64,000 nt of DNA from Rosettibacter primus (lineage in GTDB: Bacteria > Bacteroidota > Ignavibacteria > Ignavibacteriales > Melioribacteraceae): contig NZ_JAYKGK010000001.1 in the NCBI RefSeq assembly GCF_036860675.1, positions 496,001 to 560,000 of the forward strand, read 5' to 3'. Each line of letters starts with the position of its first letter. Position 1 is the stretch's first letter. The translations under genes and the position numbers were made by a program. Below, one piece after another: positions 44,329 to 53,903 of this stretch. The notes below the pieces were generated by a model. The model worked only from the letters and a program-made list of their open reading frames with translations. It was not told the DNA's origin and searched no databases.

Positions 44329-47115
44329 TTATTCTATCGAAAATATTTTATTCAAACGAATATCCTGCGATGAACTGCCAACAAGAATTTCCCATTTGCC
44401 CGAATAAATTGAAAAATCATTTGTTCTGTTACAATAAAAGGAAAATTCAGAAGCAGGGATTTTGAATGTAAGAATTTTACTCTCTCCTGGTTCTAATGTA
44501 ATTCTCTGGAAACGCTTTAATTGCTTGATTGGAACTTTGAAATTTGCATTTATTGCACGAGCATACACTTGAACAACCTCATCACCTTTCATATCACCTA
44601 TATTTTTGATTGTAAATTGAAGCTCTAATTCATCATTTCTTTTGATACTGTCAGAATTAAATTTCAAATTACTGTACTCGAACTTTGTGTATGAAAGTCC
44701 ATGGCCAAATGGATAAAGAACAGGTTTATCAAAATACATATAAGTGCGCGGATTATTAATTAAGTCATAATCCCACATTGGTGGAAGTTGATTTGTTGAA
44801 GCATAAAATGTTACGGGTAATTTACCACCTGGATTAACATCCCCAAATAAAACATCTGCAATTGCATTACCTCCTATTTCTCCACTATACCAAGCTTCAA
44901 TAATTGCTTTTGCTTTAGATTCAGTTCCTGCTAAAGCCAAGGGTCCACCATTAACTAGAACAATAATAATATTTTTATTAACCGATGCAACTTCATTAAT
45001 CAAATCTCTTTGAACTTGCGGTAATTCAATTTCTTTTCTATCCAATTCTTCCTGCGAAATACCTGGTGAAATTCCAAGAACAAGAATAACAACATCATTT
45101 TTTGCAGCAACTTCCTTAGCTTTGTGAAAATCTTTTTGGCCTAAATCCCAAGTTAATCTTGCTGTAGCTCCTAAAGTATTATCAAAATATTCTAATACTA
45201 TATTATATTCTTTACCTGGAATTAATTTGACTTCAGCACTGATTGGTTTTTCTCCATGTTCTGTCCAATCATCAATTATTAATTTCCCATCTAAATAAAG
45301 TCGTGTTCCATCATCACAACTTGTCCCTATATGATAAATTGTATCAGGTGGAATTATTTTGCCTGACCATCTGACTGAAAATTGGTCTTCTGGAATACCA
45401 GGGGCAGGAGAATTAGTACCAAAATTAAAATCTATTAATGAGTCAATTCTTGTAAGAACAGGTTTACCTGACAAATTCATATTATCGAAATATTCTCCTT
45501 TCATTCCTCTTTTATTTGTTCCTTCAACAATTGAAAAATATTCTTCTTCTATTGGTCTTAATAATCCACCACCAATATCACATCCTTTCACATATTCTAC
45601 CTTTATTCCATGTAATGATGCTTTCTTTTTTATACCATCTAATGGACTTACTAGAATATTTGGGAACCCACTATAAATTCCTAATTGAGCTACATCGGCA
45701 TTGGGACCAATCACTGCTATTGATTTTACTTTTTTATTATTTAAAGGTAATATTCCATAATTTTTAAGAAGAACAATTGATTTCTGAGCTGCTTCGAGTG
45801 CAAGTTTCCGGTTCTCTTCACTATCCAATTTATCTTTTGAAATAGTACTATAAGGTACATATTCAGGAGGATCAAATTCACCTAATCTAAATCGAGCAGA
45901 AAGAACTCTCTCTACTGCAATGTTAATATCTTTTTCATCAATTAATCCTTTATCTAAAGCTTCTTTAAGATATCTTTTGTATTCATTGCCACAACTTAAA
46001 TCGCAGCCAGCAGTTAAACTTCTTGCAACTGCTTCAGCTCCTGTATTAAAGAATTTATGTCCATACAACATATCTGAAATTGCACCACAGTCTGATACAA
46101 CAAATCCTTCAAATCCCCAGTTGCGTCTTAAAAGGTCAGTCATTAAAAAGATATTTGCGTTACAAGGAACTTGATTAAGTTCATTGTAAGCTCCCATTAT
46201 TGAATAAGCTTTACCTTCAACAATTGATGCGCGAAAAGCTGGAATATAATATTCATACAAACTACGCATATCAACATCTGAAGAACCTGTGTGTCGTCTT
46301 TCCTCCTCATTATTTGCAATAAAATGTTTAGGAGTAGAAACTGTTTTTAAATAATAAGGATGGTCTCCCTGCATGCCTTTTACAAAAGCTACAGCCATTC
46401 GAGAAAGCAAATATGGGTCTTCACTATAAGATTCTTCATTGCGTCCCCATCTTGGGTCTCTAGCAATGTTAATTGTTGGACTCCAATAAGTTAAGCCTTT
46501 ACCAATAATTGAATTCAAAGCTCGTGCTTCATCTGATATAACAGAAGCTACACGATAAATTAGTTCTGGGTCCCAAGTTGCTCCAAGTGCAATTGCTTGA
46601 GGGAAGGAAGTAGTTCCACTTGCTAAGACCCCATGCAATGCTTCATTCCAGTAATTATATTTAGGAATTCCTAATCGTGGAATTGCATCTGCTTCATTTA
46701 CTAATTGTGAAATCTTTTCATCAATAGTCATTAAATTTATTAAATCAGAAAGTCTTTCTTTATAAGAATTTGGTTTAAAAACATTTACTACTACAGAACT
46801 TTTTAATAATTCTTTTCCTGATACATCTTTTGCTGAAAGATAAATTAAATAATAACCTGGCCGTGGAAATATAACTTCAGTTTCTAAGTTGTACGGATTT
46901 TTAAATACAACTTCTAAATTCTGTGGACAAGTCCATTCAACTCTCAAATCTTTTGGTAAGACACTTCCTTTTAACAAAGTTGAGTGAGTCTTTTCCCAAT
47001 TAATAATTTGATTGCTACCAGCATTAATTGATATATCCTGGCTAAAAATTGGATTGTAAATTATAAATAGAAATATTAATGCAGTAGCTAACTTTTGTAT
47101 TGTTTTGCTATTCAT
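44329..47115 (-). CDS. GH3 beta-glycosidase with PA14 domain
   Basis: A 928-residue exported glycoside hydrolase. It has a signal peptide (1-25), an Ig/PKD-like domain (about 26-112), then the GH3 barrel (about 115-420). The nucleophile Asp is in GFVVSDCGAISDM, and KHFIANNEEERRHTGSSDVD and RDPRWGRNEESYSEDPYL are conserved barrel loops. The C-terminal GH3 domain is interrupted by a PA14 module (about 520-650, KGEYFDNMNL, IGTSCDDGTRLYLDG) and closed by an FnIII-like end. This layout is common in GH3 beta-glucosidases and beta-xylosidases; which sugar is removed is not clear. It keeps the local AT-rich composition, unlike the following enzymes. Confidence 0.92.
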   Translation of the reverse strand: MNSKTIQKLATALIFLFIIYNPIFSQDISINAGSNQIINWEKTHSTLLKGSVLPKDLRVEWTCPQNLEVVFKNPYNLETEVIFPRPGYYLIYLSAKDVSGKELLKSSVVVNVFKPNSYKERLSDLINLMTIDEKISQLVNEADAIPRLGIPKYNYWNEALHGVLASGTTSFPQAIALGATWDPELIYRVASVISDEARALNSIIGKGLTYWSPTINIARDPRWGRNEESYSEDPYLLSRMAVAFVKGMQGDHPYYLKTVSTPKHFIANNEEERRHTGSSDVDMRSLYEYYIPAFRASIVEGKAYSIMGAYNELNQVPCNANIFLMTDLLRRNWGFEGFVVSDCGAISDMLYGHKFFNTGAEAVARSLTAGCDLSCGNEYKRYLKEALDKGLIDEKDINIAVERVLSARFRLGEFDPPEYVPYSTISKDKLDSEENRKLALEAAQKSIVLLKNYGILPLNNKKVKSIAVIGPNADVAQLGIYSGFPNILVSPLDGIKKKASLHGIKVEYVKGCDIGGGLLRPIEEEYFSIVEGTNKRGMKGEYFDNMNLSGKPVLTRIDSLIDFNFGTNSPAPGIPEDQFSVRWSGKIIPPDTIYHIGTSCDDGTRLYLDGKLIIDDWTEHGEKPISAEVKLIPGKEYNIVLEYFDNTLGATARLTWDLGQKDFHKAKEVAAKNDVVILVLGISPGISQEELDRKEIELPQVQRDLINEVASVNKNIIIVLVNGGPLALAGTESKAKAIIEAWYSGEIGGNAIADVLFGDVNPGGKLPVTFYASTNQLPPMWDYDLINNPRTYMYFDKPVLYPFGHGLSYTKFEYSNLKFNSDSIKRNDELELQFTIKNIGDMKGDEVVQVYARAINANFKVPIKQLKRFQRITLEPGESKILTFKIPASEFSFYCNRTNDFSIYSGKWEILVGSSSQDIRLNKIFSIE

Positions 47116-47135
47116 AAAACCATCTCCAATAATTT

Positions 47136-48659
47136 TTATATATTCTTTATAACTATTTGAACAAAAGAATGTGCTGGAAATGAATAAGTGATTTTATTTC
47201 CATTTATTTTGATTTCTTTATATATTGGTAAATAATCTTTTTGCTTATCAAAAGTAAAAGCTTCTTCGAGAGAATCAAAATTAATTATTGCAGCTTCTGC
47301 TTTACCTTTAAACAAACCTGAATTATTAATGATATCAGCAGTAATAGCTTTATCTTTATGTCTGTTAACAACATTAATATAAATTGCATTATGTTCTTTG
47401 TTAAATACAGTTGTAACATCAAGGTAAGGTATACCTTTATTTTTTTCTGTATTAAATGTATCACATTCTACGTACGTGTCAATAGAATATCCAAGACAAT
47501 TGTTTGAAAATAATTTGAATGTATAGAACAGTGGTGTTTTGAAAGTACCTTTTTCTCTGTCACTTCCCAAAAGCGAGGTAAGCATCGTAAAGTTAGCCAT
47601 CTTCACGATATCAGCATGTCTTATAAAAGAGTTCAAGCATTGCGCTATTGGAAGAACTGTTAAGAAATTTCTTCCGAAAATACCCCATTCATCCACTGCA
47701 ATGGTAATTGGATTTTTGAATCCCTTCATGACTTTTGCAGCATCGATGAGAGAAGCTGTTACTCTGATCTTCTCTTCAAAATCCATCGCACTTTGTCCCA
47801 TGAACGTATAATACTCATCCGATCTTTCCCAATAGCGATGAATGGAAATGAAATCGATTACATCACCAAGTCCCGTCAGCACCTTCCAGTTCCATTCAAT
47901 CCACTGATTCGTGGGTTCGTAGTATGATGAACCAGAGGCAACAAATTGTATTGATTTATCTACCGATCTCATCGCTTTAACTGCTTCTCGTGCAATTTTG
48001 ACATAATCATCTGCATTTTTATGCCCAAGTTCCCACGGAGCGCCATCTACTTCATTTCCTAAGCCCCATATTTTGACCCGATAGGGTTCAGGATGCCCGT
48101 TTTTTGCCCGAAGGTCAGAATAATAAGTCCCTTTTGGATAGTTACAGTATTCAACCCACTCACATGCATCCATGATTGTGGCAAGACCCAAATTGACGCA
48201 AATGACATTTTCACTCCCAATGGCTTTGTTTAAAGCAATCCATTCATCCGTGCCTACTTGATTGGTTTCCAAACCTCCCCAGGCTAAATTGATTTTCACT
48301 GGGCGTTGGTCTTTTGGACCTATACCATCCTTCCAGTTATAGCCCATAACAAAATTGCCGCCTGGCCAGCGGATGTTCGTGATTTTCAATTCACGCATTG
48401 CTTCTATGTAATCTTTACGAAAACCGTTCTCATCAGCAAGCGGGGATTTGGGATCATATAAATTGCCATACAATGTGCTGAAAAAAACAGTGTCAGGTAA
48501 TCCCATTCGCCTCCCACTGAAGTTAATAGGTTCCATAAACACACCGTAAATTTTGGGATCGATTTCACCAATCTTTCTATCGATATCAATCTTGATTTTT
48601 GCTGTTTGAGCAAATAATGATGAAAATAGCACTAACGAAACAATAATGAATTTTTTCAT
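47136..48659 (-). CDS. GH51 alpha-L-arabinofuranosidase, mosaic composition
   Basis: A 507-residue exported arabinofuranosidase that removes L-arabinose from arabinoxylan or pectin. Signal peptide 1-18. The barrel carries the acid/base Glu in IWGLGNEVDG and the nucleophile Glu in VDEWGIFGRNF, with INFSGRRMGLPD near the start, and a beta-sandwich closes the protein. Both catalytic residues are present, so it should be active. Base composition changes at about 47.5 kb within the gene: the 3' 370 bases are as AT-rich as the neighbouring host genes, while the 5' two thirds are clearly richer in G+C. That suggests an internal recombination junction. It lies 20 bases from the GH3 gene. Confidence 0.92.
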   Translation of the reverse strand: MKKFIIVSLVLFSSLFAQTAKIKIDIDRKIGEIDPKIYGVFMEPINFSGRRMGLPDTVFFSTLYGNLYDPKSPLADENGFRKDYIEAMRELKITNIRWPGGNFVMGYNWKDGIGPKDQRPVKINLAWGGLETNQVGTDEWIALNKAIGSENVICVNLGLATIMDACEWVEYCNYPKGTYYSDLRAKNGHPEPYRVKIWGLGNEVDGAPWELGHKNADDYVKIAREAVKAMRSVDKSIQFVASGSSYYEPTNQWIEWNWKVLTGLGDVIDFISIHRYWERSDEYYTFMGQSAMDFEEKIRVTASLIDAAKVMKGFKNPITIAVDEWGIFGRNFLTVLPIAQCLNSFIRHADIVKMANFTMLTSLLGSDREKGTFKTPLFYTFKLFSNNCLGYSIDTYVECDTFNTEKNKGIPYLDVTTVFNKEHNAIYINVVNRHKDKAITADIINNSGLFKGKAEAAIINFDSLEEAFTFDKQKDYLPIYKEIKINGNKITYSFPAHSFVQIVIKNI

Positions 48660-48718
48660 AGTATGTCTCCCTATTTCTTAATGATTTTTTCTTTGTTACC
48701 ATTGTCAACGAAATTTTT

Positions 48719-50152
48719 TCATCTTGGCATAATTTTTACTATCACTCTTTTATATCGTGATAAAGGAGGATTCCCCTTGTCCGTCACTCTCAGAATAAAA
48801 TGAGCGGTTTCTTCCTTTTCAACCTTTGGAGCGATTACCCAAACATGACAGATATTCTCGGCTGAATTAATCTCAATCAATTTTTTATATGAGCCTGCCT
48901 CAGGATAATGGAACCATAAATAACTGAGATTATCTCCATCAGGATCATACGAGCCACAAGCATCCAGTTTAAAACCTTCACCTGATTTTACTGTAATTCT
49001 TTCTGAATGATTCAAAACAGGCAAAGGTGGATGATTGGCTTCTTCGTAACTTTTTATACACAAATCCATGCGTGCAGCAAAATCATTTTGAAAATCATCT
49101 CTCCATCGCCACAGCGTTACTTTATTGTCTGTAAATGTAATGGTATCTCTTCGAACCGTTCTTCCATACTCGTTAAAGATGTATGGAGTATAAGTATCGA
49201 CTGCATTTGTCCAAATTTTTCTTGTCTCAGGTTCAATGGGAACTCCAGAACTTCCTTTTTTAATGTTTTTAAAATCAGGCATATATAGTTCATAGCGACC
49301 ACCCCATCCTCCCCAATCTGGATGTTCGGGCTCGTTCAATCCGTTGGGTATTAATGAGAGCCATGAGGGTGTATCGCCTTCCATTCCATAGGCTACGTCT
49401 GGATATACTGCGCCAAGAGGTCCATGACCCTGTTGAATATTGTGTGATATCCAGCTATTACTTATCGTTTCGTTATTTATTCCTTTAACAAAAGTATTTA
49501 TTGCATTCCAGGTTGCGTTTCCATAGTCATCGCCCGGACTAACAATGTAAAACAGATCAGGAAAATTTTTTCTAATCCAGATCCCGCTATCATCCTGATC
49601 GGATATGGTATAAACCCTGAGCTTTGCAATAAGTCTCTTTGCTTCTTTTTCGGTTTTTGTATTTTTGATTTTATACAATGCCTGTGCGAGCGTGTTAACA
49701 CCGCCCCAAACGCAAATCCATAATGGCCGTTCATCGTTTTCTTCCAGTGTCTTAATGATCCATTCAGAACCTTCTGAATCATTGCCCTCACCTACTGCCA
49801 GCATTCCGTATCTAGGCAAGCCTACCTTAACCAATTTTAAAAGCGTCTCTTCGCTGGGAAAATTGAGATCGTGTTTTAGAAGGTTGGAATACACTTTCCC
49901 GTAAGCTTTTATAATTTTCTTAATAGATTCGGGATGTACCTCTGTTTTGAGCCAACATGAGGTGGTAGCAATTATTCCTTTGATATCAATTTCATTCGAA
50001 TATAAAAGTAATCTTACCAACGACTGCGTATCATCAGGATCGGCTTCAATATCAGTGAGTATAATAGCCCGATGCTTTTGACTGGGTTGTGGAAATGAAG
50101 ATTGATACGATAACATCAGACAAAGAAATACTAAAGTAAAAATTGTTCTCAT
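48719..50152 (-). CDS. DUF1593 (nucleoside-hydrolase-like) secreted protein
   Basis: A 477-residue exported protein of the DUF1593/Sde182 type, found in polysaccharide-degrading bacteria. The signal peptide (1-22) is followed by a nucleoside-hydrolase-like Rossmann domain (about 28-330), with the Asp cluster ILTDIEADPDDTQSLVRLL that binds Ca2+ in nucleoside hydrolases. It also has CVWGGVNTLAQAL and YTISDQDDSGIWIR. A C-terminal Ig-like domain follows (about 385-477, LDACGSYDPDGDNLSYLWF). The substrate is not established for the family; the setting suggests a glycan. It stands between the two GH51 genes. Confidence 0.86.
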   Translation of the reverse strand: MRTIFTLVFLCLMLSYQSSFPQPSQKHRAIILTDIEADPDDTQSLVRLLLYSNEIDIKGIIATTSCWLKTEVHPESIKKIIKAYGKVYSNLLKHDLNFPSEETLLKLVKVGLPRYGMLAVGEGNDSEGSEWIIKTLEENDERPLWICVWGGVNTLAQALYKIKNTKTEKEAKRLIAKLRVYTISDQDDSGIWIRKNFPDLFYIVSPGDDYGNATWNAINTFVKGINNETISNSWISHNIQQGHGPLGAVYPDVAYGMEGDTPSWLSLIPNGLNEPEHPDWGGWGGRYELYMPDFKNIKKGSSGVPIEPETRKIWTNAVDTYTPYIFNEYGRTVRRDTITFTDNKVTLWRWRDDFQNDFAARMDLCIKSYEEANHPPLPVLNHSERITVKSGEGFKLDACGSYDPDGDNLSYLWFHYPEAGSYKKLIEINSAENICHVWVIAPKVEKEETAHFILRVTDKGNPPLSRYKRVIVKIMPR

Positions 50153-50206
50153 CGTTACTGAGCTCCCTGTGCTATAATTAGTTATAAGATTAATGTACTG
50201 GGACTT

Positions 50207-51364
50207 TTATTTCATCAACATAAATTTTTTTATTTCAGAAAAAATTCCAGCTTGCATTTTGTATAGGTAGATTCCACTTGCCAGATTGGAAGCATCAAAC
50301 TGAATCTCATAATGACCCTGTGGTTTGAATTCATTCACAAGCGTTGCAATTTCTTGTCCGAGCAGGTTATAAATTTTGATAGTGACATGGCCTGCTTCTG
50401 GCAATTTATAATTTATGTTTGTAACCGAGTTGAATGGATTGGGATAATTTTGTGATAACTCATAATTCATAATTGGTCTTACATTATTTCTTTCAACGGC
50501 TGAAGATGTTTGCTTAAAAATCAATTGAGAAAAGTGATAAAGACCATATTTCCATACTGTCCAATCATGCCCTGCACCTTGTACCAAGTTATAAATATGT
50601 GGTACATTATGCTGTGTAAGATAGTTATAGACTCCTTGGCTGATGTTAAGCAATCCATCATTGGTCCCGCAAGAAATCCAGAGTTTGAATATGCTGTCTT
50701 TTACAGCTGCAGGATTTGGGACAAGTGTTGCGGGTGCTTTTGTGTTTGGCGCAGGAGAAAATGCGCCTACCCAAGCAAATGTGTCGAGATGAGCCAACCC
50801 AAAATTAAGCGCTTGACCACCTCCCATTGAAAGTCCCGCAATAGCCCGGCTTTCCCTACCTGTTAAAACCGAATAATTCGAGTCAATAAACGGAATTAAG
50901 TCATTCAGGAGATCGAATTCGAAAGTCTCGAATGCTTTAATTTTTTCAGGGTCAAATATATTTCCTACTGGATCGTCATTCGCCATTGCACGGCCATTGG
51001 GAAGTACCACGATCATTGGCTCGAGTTTTTGTTCCGCATACAAGTTGTCGAGAATAATATGGGGGCTTCCATAATTGTACCATTCTCGTTCATCACCGCC
51101 AATGCCATGCAACAAATAGAGCACATTATATTTCTTATCTTGCGAATAGTCGGGTGGCGTGTAAATCAAAGCTTGCCTATTTACACCCACTGTTGTTGAA
51201 TAATAAATTATCGTTGTTATCTTACCATGAGGAATGTCGCGTTTATATGAATCATATCCTGAAGGCGGCGGAGGATATTCATTTGTTTGCGAGTAACCAT
51301 TAATGAAAAAGATTCCACAACACACAAAAGCAACTATAGCACAAAATTGAAATCTATTACTCAT
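50207..51364 (-). CDS. CE1-type esterase with T9SS tail
   Basis: A 385-residue secreted esterase of the feruloyl/acetyl esterase (CE1, esterase D-like) group. Signal peptide 1-25, then the alpha/beta-hydrolase domain (about 30-290). It has NVLYLLHGIGGDEREWYNYG, the nucleophile Ser in AGLSMGGGQALN, an ISCGTNDGLL acid region and catalytic His in GAGHDWTVWK. The last 90 residues form a type IX sorting domain (NYPNPFNSVTNINYKL through LGQEIATLV), the only such tail in the GC-richer block. It would free ester-linked groups from hemicellulose. Confidence 0.9.
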   Translation of the reverse strand: MSNRFQFCAIVAFVCCGIFFINGYSQTNEYPPPPSGYDSYKRDIPHGKITTIIYYSTTVGVNRQALIYTPPDYSQDKKYNVLYLLHGIGGDEREWYNYGSPHIILDNLYAEQKLEPMIVVLPNGRAMANDDPVGNIFDPEKIKAFETFEFDLLNDLIPFIDSNYSVLTGRESRAIAGLSMGGGQALNFGLAHLDTFAWVGAFSPAPNTKAPATLVPNPAAVKDSIFKLWISCGTNDGLLNISQGVYNYLTQHNVPHIYNLVQGAGHDWTVWKYGLYHFSQLIFKQTSSAVERNNVRPIMNYELSQNYPNPFNSVTNINYKLPEAGHVTIKIYNLLGQEIATLVNEFKPQGHYEIQFDASNLASGIYLYKMQAGIFSEIKKFMLMK

Positions 51365-51423
51365 ATTTACTCCTTTAATAATTTCTTTCTATAATAAAAA
51401 TGTTTTTTGTTTTAAAAAGTCCA

Positions 51424-53850
51424 TTACTTTTCATCAAAAGTCGGAATGCGAATAATAGTTAATGAATTCCCAGGAAAAGTTCGGTTTAAAACCGTACCCG
51501 ATAATTTTACCATTTCGGTCTTTGGCAAAACTTTAGTAGGTTCTTCAAGTGAATTTTCATCCAATGGACTTTTAGAAGTTAGAAAAATAACTTTCGCTCT
51601 ATTCGAAAGATTTTTTGCACCCTTTAGTTCAATTTTGGTTTTTACAGGATTATTGGCAGTATTGACTACTTTTACAATAATATCACCCGATCTTTCGTCA
51701 TACGATGCACTCGCACATAGACTCTTTGTATTCGCTTGTATATCGGATAATTCCTGAACAAGTTTTCCATCGAGGTAACCTTTTGCAGTATTTCCTTGGA
51801 TTTCTATTCTTACATCATACCATCGATTCGGTTCAATAGTGCCATTAATACTTTTTGAGTAGATTCCTATTTCCATGTAGTGAACTGAGTTATTCCAACC
51901 GCCTAAATCCCAGCGTAACCTTTCTGTATTGCTCCTGTTACGAAAATAAATCTGGAAACCATTTTCCCCATACAATTTGCGCGCTTTCAGTGTAACCGTG
52001 TAATCGCTCCAGTTTGTATCGCCAACAAAAGCAGTAACGTGAGGAGCAATGGCTGATTGTCGCAATACACCATTTTGAACCGACCATTCTCCTCTTCCGG
52101 TTTTTCTCCATTCATCGATGTCTGAGAAGTCAGTTTCAAACAATAACTTTCCGTCAGGAGTCCAAACTTTGAGATCCTTAAATTCTGCCGCATTATTCCA
52201 TGTGCCCAGTCCAATACATCCTTTTGAGTGAGGCGGCTCAAGCGCTGGTGCATCCTCGATAGTTACCGGAAGTAAAGTCGTGCCCTGATTATTGGCAAAC
52301 ATTTGTTGAACATAATAGCTTGGAAGTCCATACCAACGATAGCTATCGAAATTAATTAAATTGATTGGCCACGATTTGTGATTCACATTGCAGAAAAGGG
52401 GAGCATACGATGCCATGACCACTACATCTGAATTGCGCTCCATTCCGATCATAAAAGCAGCTTCACCGATAGCACCTCGAAGGTTGCCATTTCCAGTATT
52501 TTGTGTCACTGCATATTCACCAACAAAAATTTTTGGCCCTTTTCTGTCATAGCTATCATATCGATTTGCATTCCATATGAACCAGTCGGGATTACTGTAA
52601 TAGTGCTCGTCAACTATGTCAGGCACTGGATCGGTTGGATGGCTTCCTGCCCACTCGTTGGCTATGATTTGGATCTCAGGATATTTCTCACGAATCGCTT
52701 TTACAAAAAGCGCCCATCGTTCAGCATAAGGTTCCTGCCCATTCTCATTTCCGATTTCAATAAATTTTAGATTGAACGGTTCAGGATGTCCATTCTTTGC
52801 ACGCAAACTTCCCCAAACTGAAGTGATTGGCCCATTGGCATATTCAATCGCATCCAGTGCATCCTGTATCCATTGTCCCATTTGATCCATAGGAACAATT
52901 TCTTTGTGAGATATACCTGCATTAATGCAAAATACAGGCTCAGCACCAAGATCCTCTGCCAATTGCAAATATTCATGGAACCCCAAACCATTCGTTGCAT
53001 TGTAGCCCCACAAATTCCATAGGGAACTGCGCGTATCAATATTGCCTATTGTATGTTTCCAGTTGTTCATGTGCAGGAAATCATCGCCTTCCACCCAGCA
53101 ACCTCCAGGGAAACGTAAAAATCCAGGCTTCAACGCATTCAATGCTTCCGCAAGGTCAATGCGCAATCCATGATTCTTCCAAGTTTTATCTGGCATCAAA
53201 GAAATCATGTCCAAATAGAGCTTGCCAGTTGCCTGCGATGAAATCTCTAAATGGGCTTTTGGATCGGTTTTCGATGGGATTAATTTGAGTGAATAGTACT
53301 TCCAATTCTCATCAAAACCTTCTATTTCCCCCAAAGCCAACACACTTCCATCTTGAGCTACAATTCGAACAATGAGTGAACCCTGGAAATTATCAGGTGA
53401 ACGAGCAGACAACTTAAATGTGTAGCTATCACCTTTAATCAGGTTCATTCCCCAATAACCTTCGTTCTTTAATGTAAAGGATCCATTTGCTTTAATAAGG
53501 AGTGATTTTCGATTAAATGGATTAAGTGGTGGAACGGGTGGTCTTGCCTGAACATTTGCGGTAATAACAGAAGCTGTACTTTTTCCATCGACACTTTCGA
53601 ACTTCCAGAACTGAAGCGTGTCTGCATCTTCGAAAGACCGATTCCGAACCATCTCAGGATAAAGCCCCCCATCAGCAGAAAGATTGATGTCTTCAAAGAA
53701 AATTCCAAACAAAGTAGGAGGAATACGATGACCTGGCTTATCGACTTCTACAATGATTTTGGGTTCTTTTGCATTAATTATTTGTGTACTAGAAAAAAAT
53801 ATGATTGAAAATAAAACCAAAAATACCATTGAATGTTTTTTTCCGTTCAT
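51424..53850 (-). CDS. Large GH51 alpha-L-arabinofuranosidase with inserted domains
   Basis: An 808-residue exported enzyme, longer than the usual 500. Signal peptide (1-27); HRIPPTLFGIFFEDINLSAD opens the GH51 fold. A carbohydrate-binding-like insert (about 65-215) is followed by the barrel, with acid/base Glu in FIEIGNENGQEPYAER and nucleophile Glu in KIFVGEYAVTQNTG. Past the barrel a beta-sandwich of the LamG/DUF1080 kind is inserted (about 545-680, FSDIDEWRKTGRGEWSV to YLDGKLVQEL). The GH51 C-terminal sandwich then resumes with SASYDERSGDIIVKVVNT. Catalytic residues are intact. An AAGGAGCGAACA ribosome site supports this start. Confidence 0.9.
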   Translation of the reverse strand: MNGKKHSMVFLVLFSIIFFSSTQIINAKEPKIIVEVDKPGHRIPPTLFGIFFEDINLSADGGLYPEMVRNRSFEDADTLQFWKFESVDGKSTASVITANVQARPPVPPLNPFNRKSLLIKANGSFTLKNEGYWGMNLIKGDSYTFKLSARSPDNFQGSLIVRIVAQDGSVLALGEIEGFDENWKYYSLKLIPSKTDPKAHLEISSQATGKLYLDMISLMPDKTWKNHGLRIDLAEALNALKPGFLRFPGGCWVEGDDFLHMNNWKHTIGNIDTRSSLWNLWGYNATNGLGFHEYLQLAEDLGAEPVFCINAGISHKEIVPMDQMGQWIQDALDAIEYANGPITSVWGSLRAKNGHPEPFNLKFIEIGNENGQEPYAERWALFVKAIREKYPEIQIIANEWAGSHPTDPVPDIVDEHYYSNPDWFIWNANRYDSYDRKGPKIFVGEYAVTQNTGNGNLRGAIGEAAFMIGMERNSDVVVMASYAPLFCNVNHKSWPINLINFDSYRWYGLPSYYVQQMFANNQGTTLLPVTIEDAPALEPPHSKGCIGLGTWNNAAEFKDLKVWTPDGKLLFETDFSDIDEWRKTGRGEWSVQNGVLRQSAIAPHVTAFVGDTNWSDYTVTLKARKLYGENGFQIYFRNRSNTERLRWDLGGWNNSVHYMEIGIYSKSINGTIEPNRWYDVRIEIQGNTAKGYLDGKLVQELSDIQANTKSLCASASYDERSGDIIVKVVNTANNPVKTKIELKGAKNLSNRAKVIFLTSKSPLDENSLEEPTKVLPKTEMVKLSGTVLNRTFPGNSLTIIRIPTFDEK

Positions 53851-53903
53851 TGTTCGCTCCTTTTTAAGATAAAGAATATTATCAAGACCTGTTTCATAAA
53901 ATA

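Noticed and set aside
29469..51364. NYPNPFN-coding stretches as a DNA repeat family
   Set aside because: They are conserved protein sorting tails with diverged codons, not nucleotide repeats.
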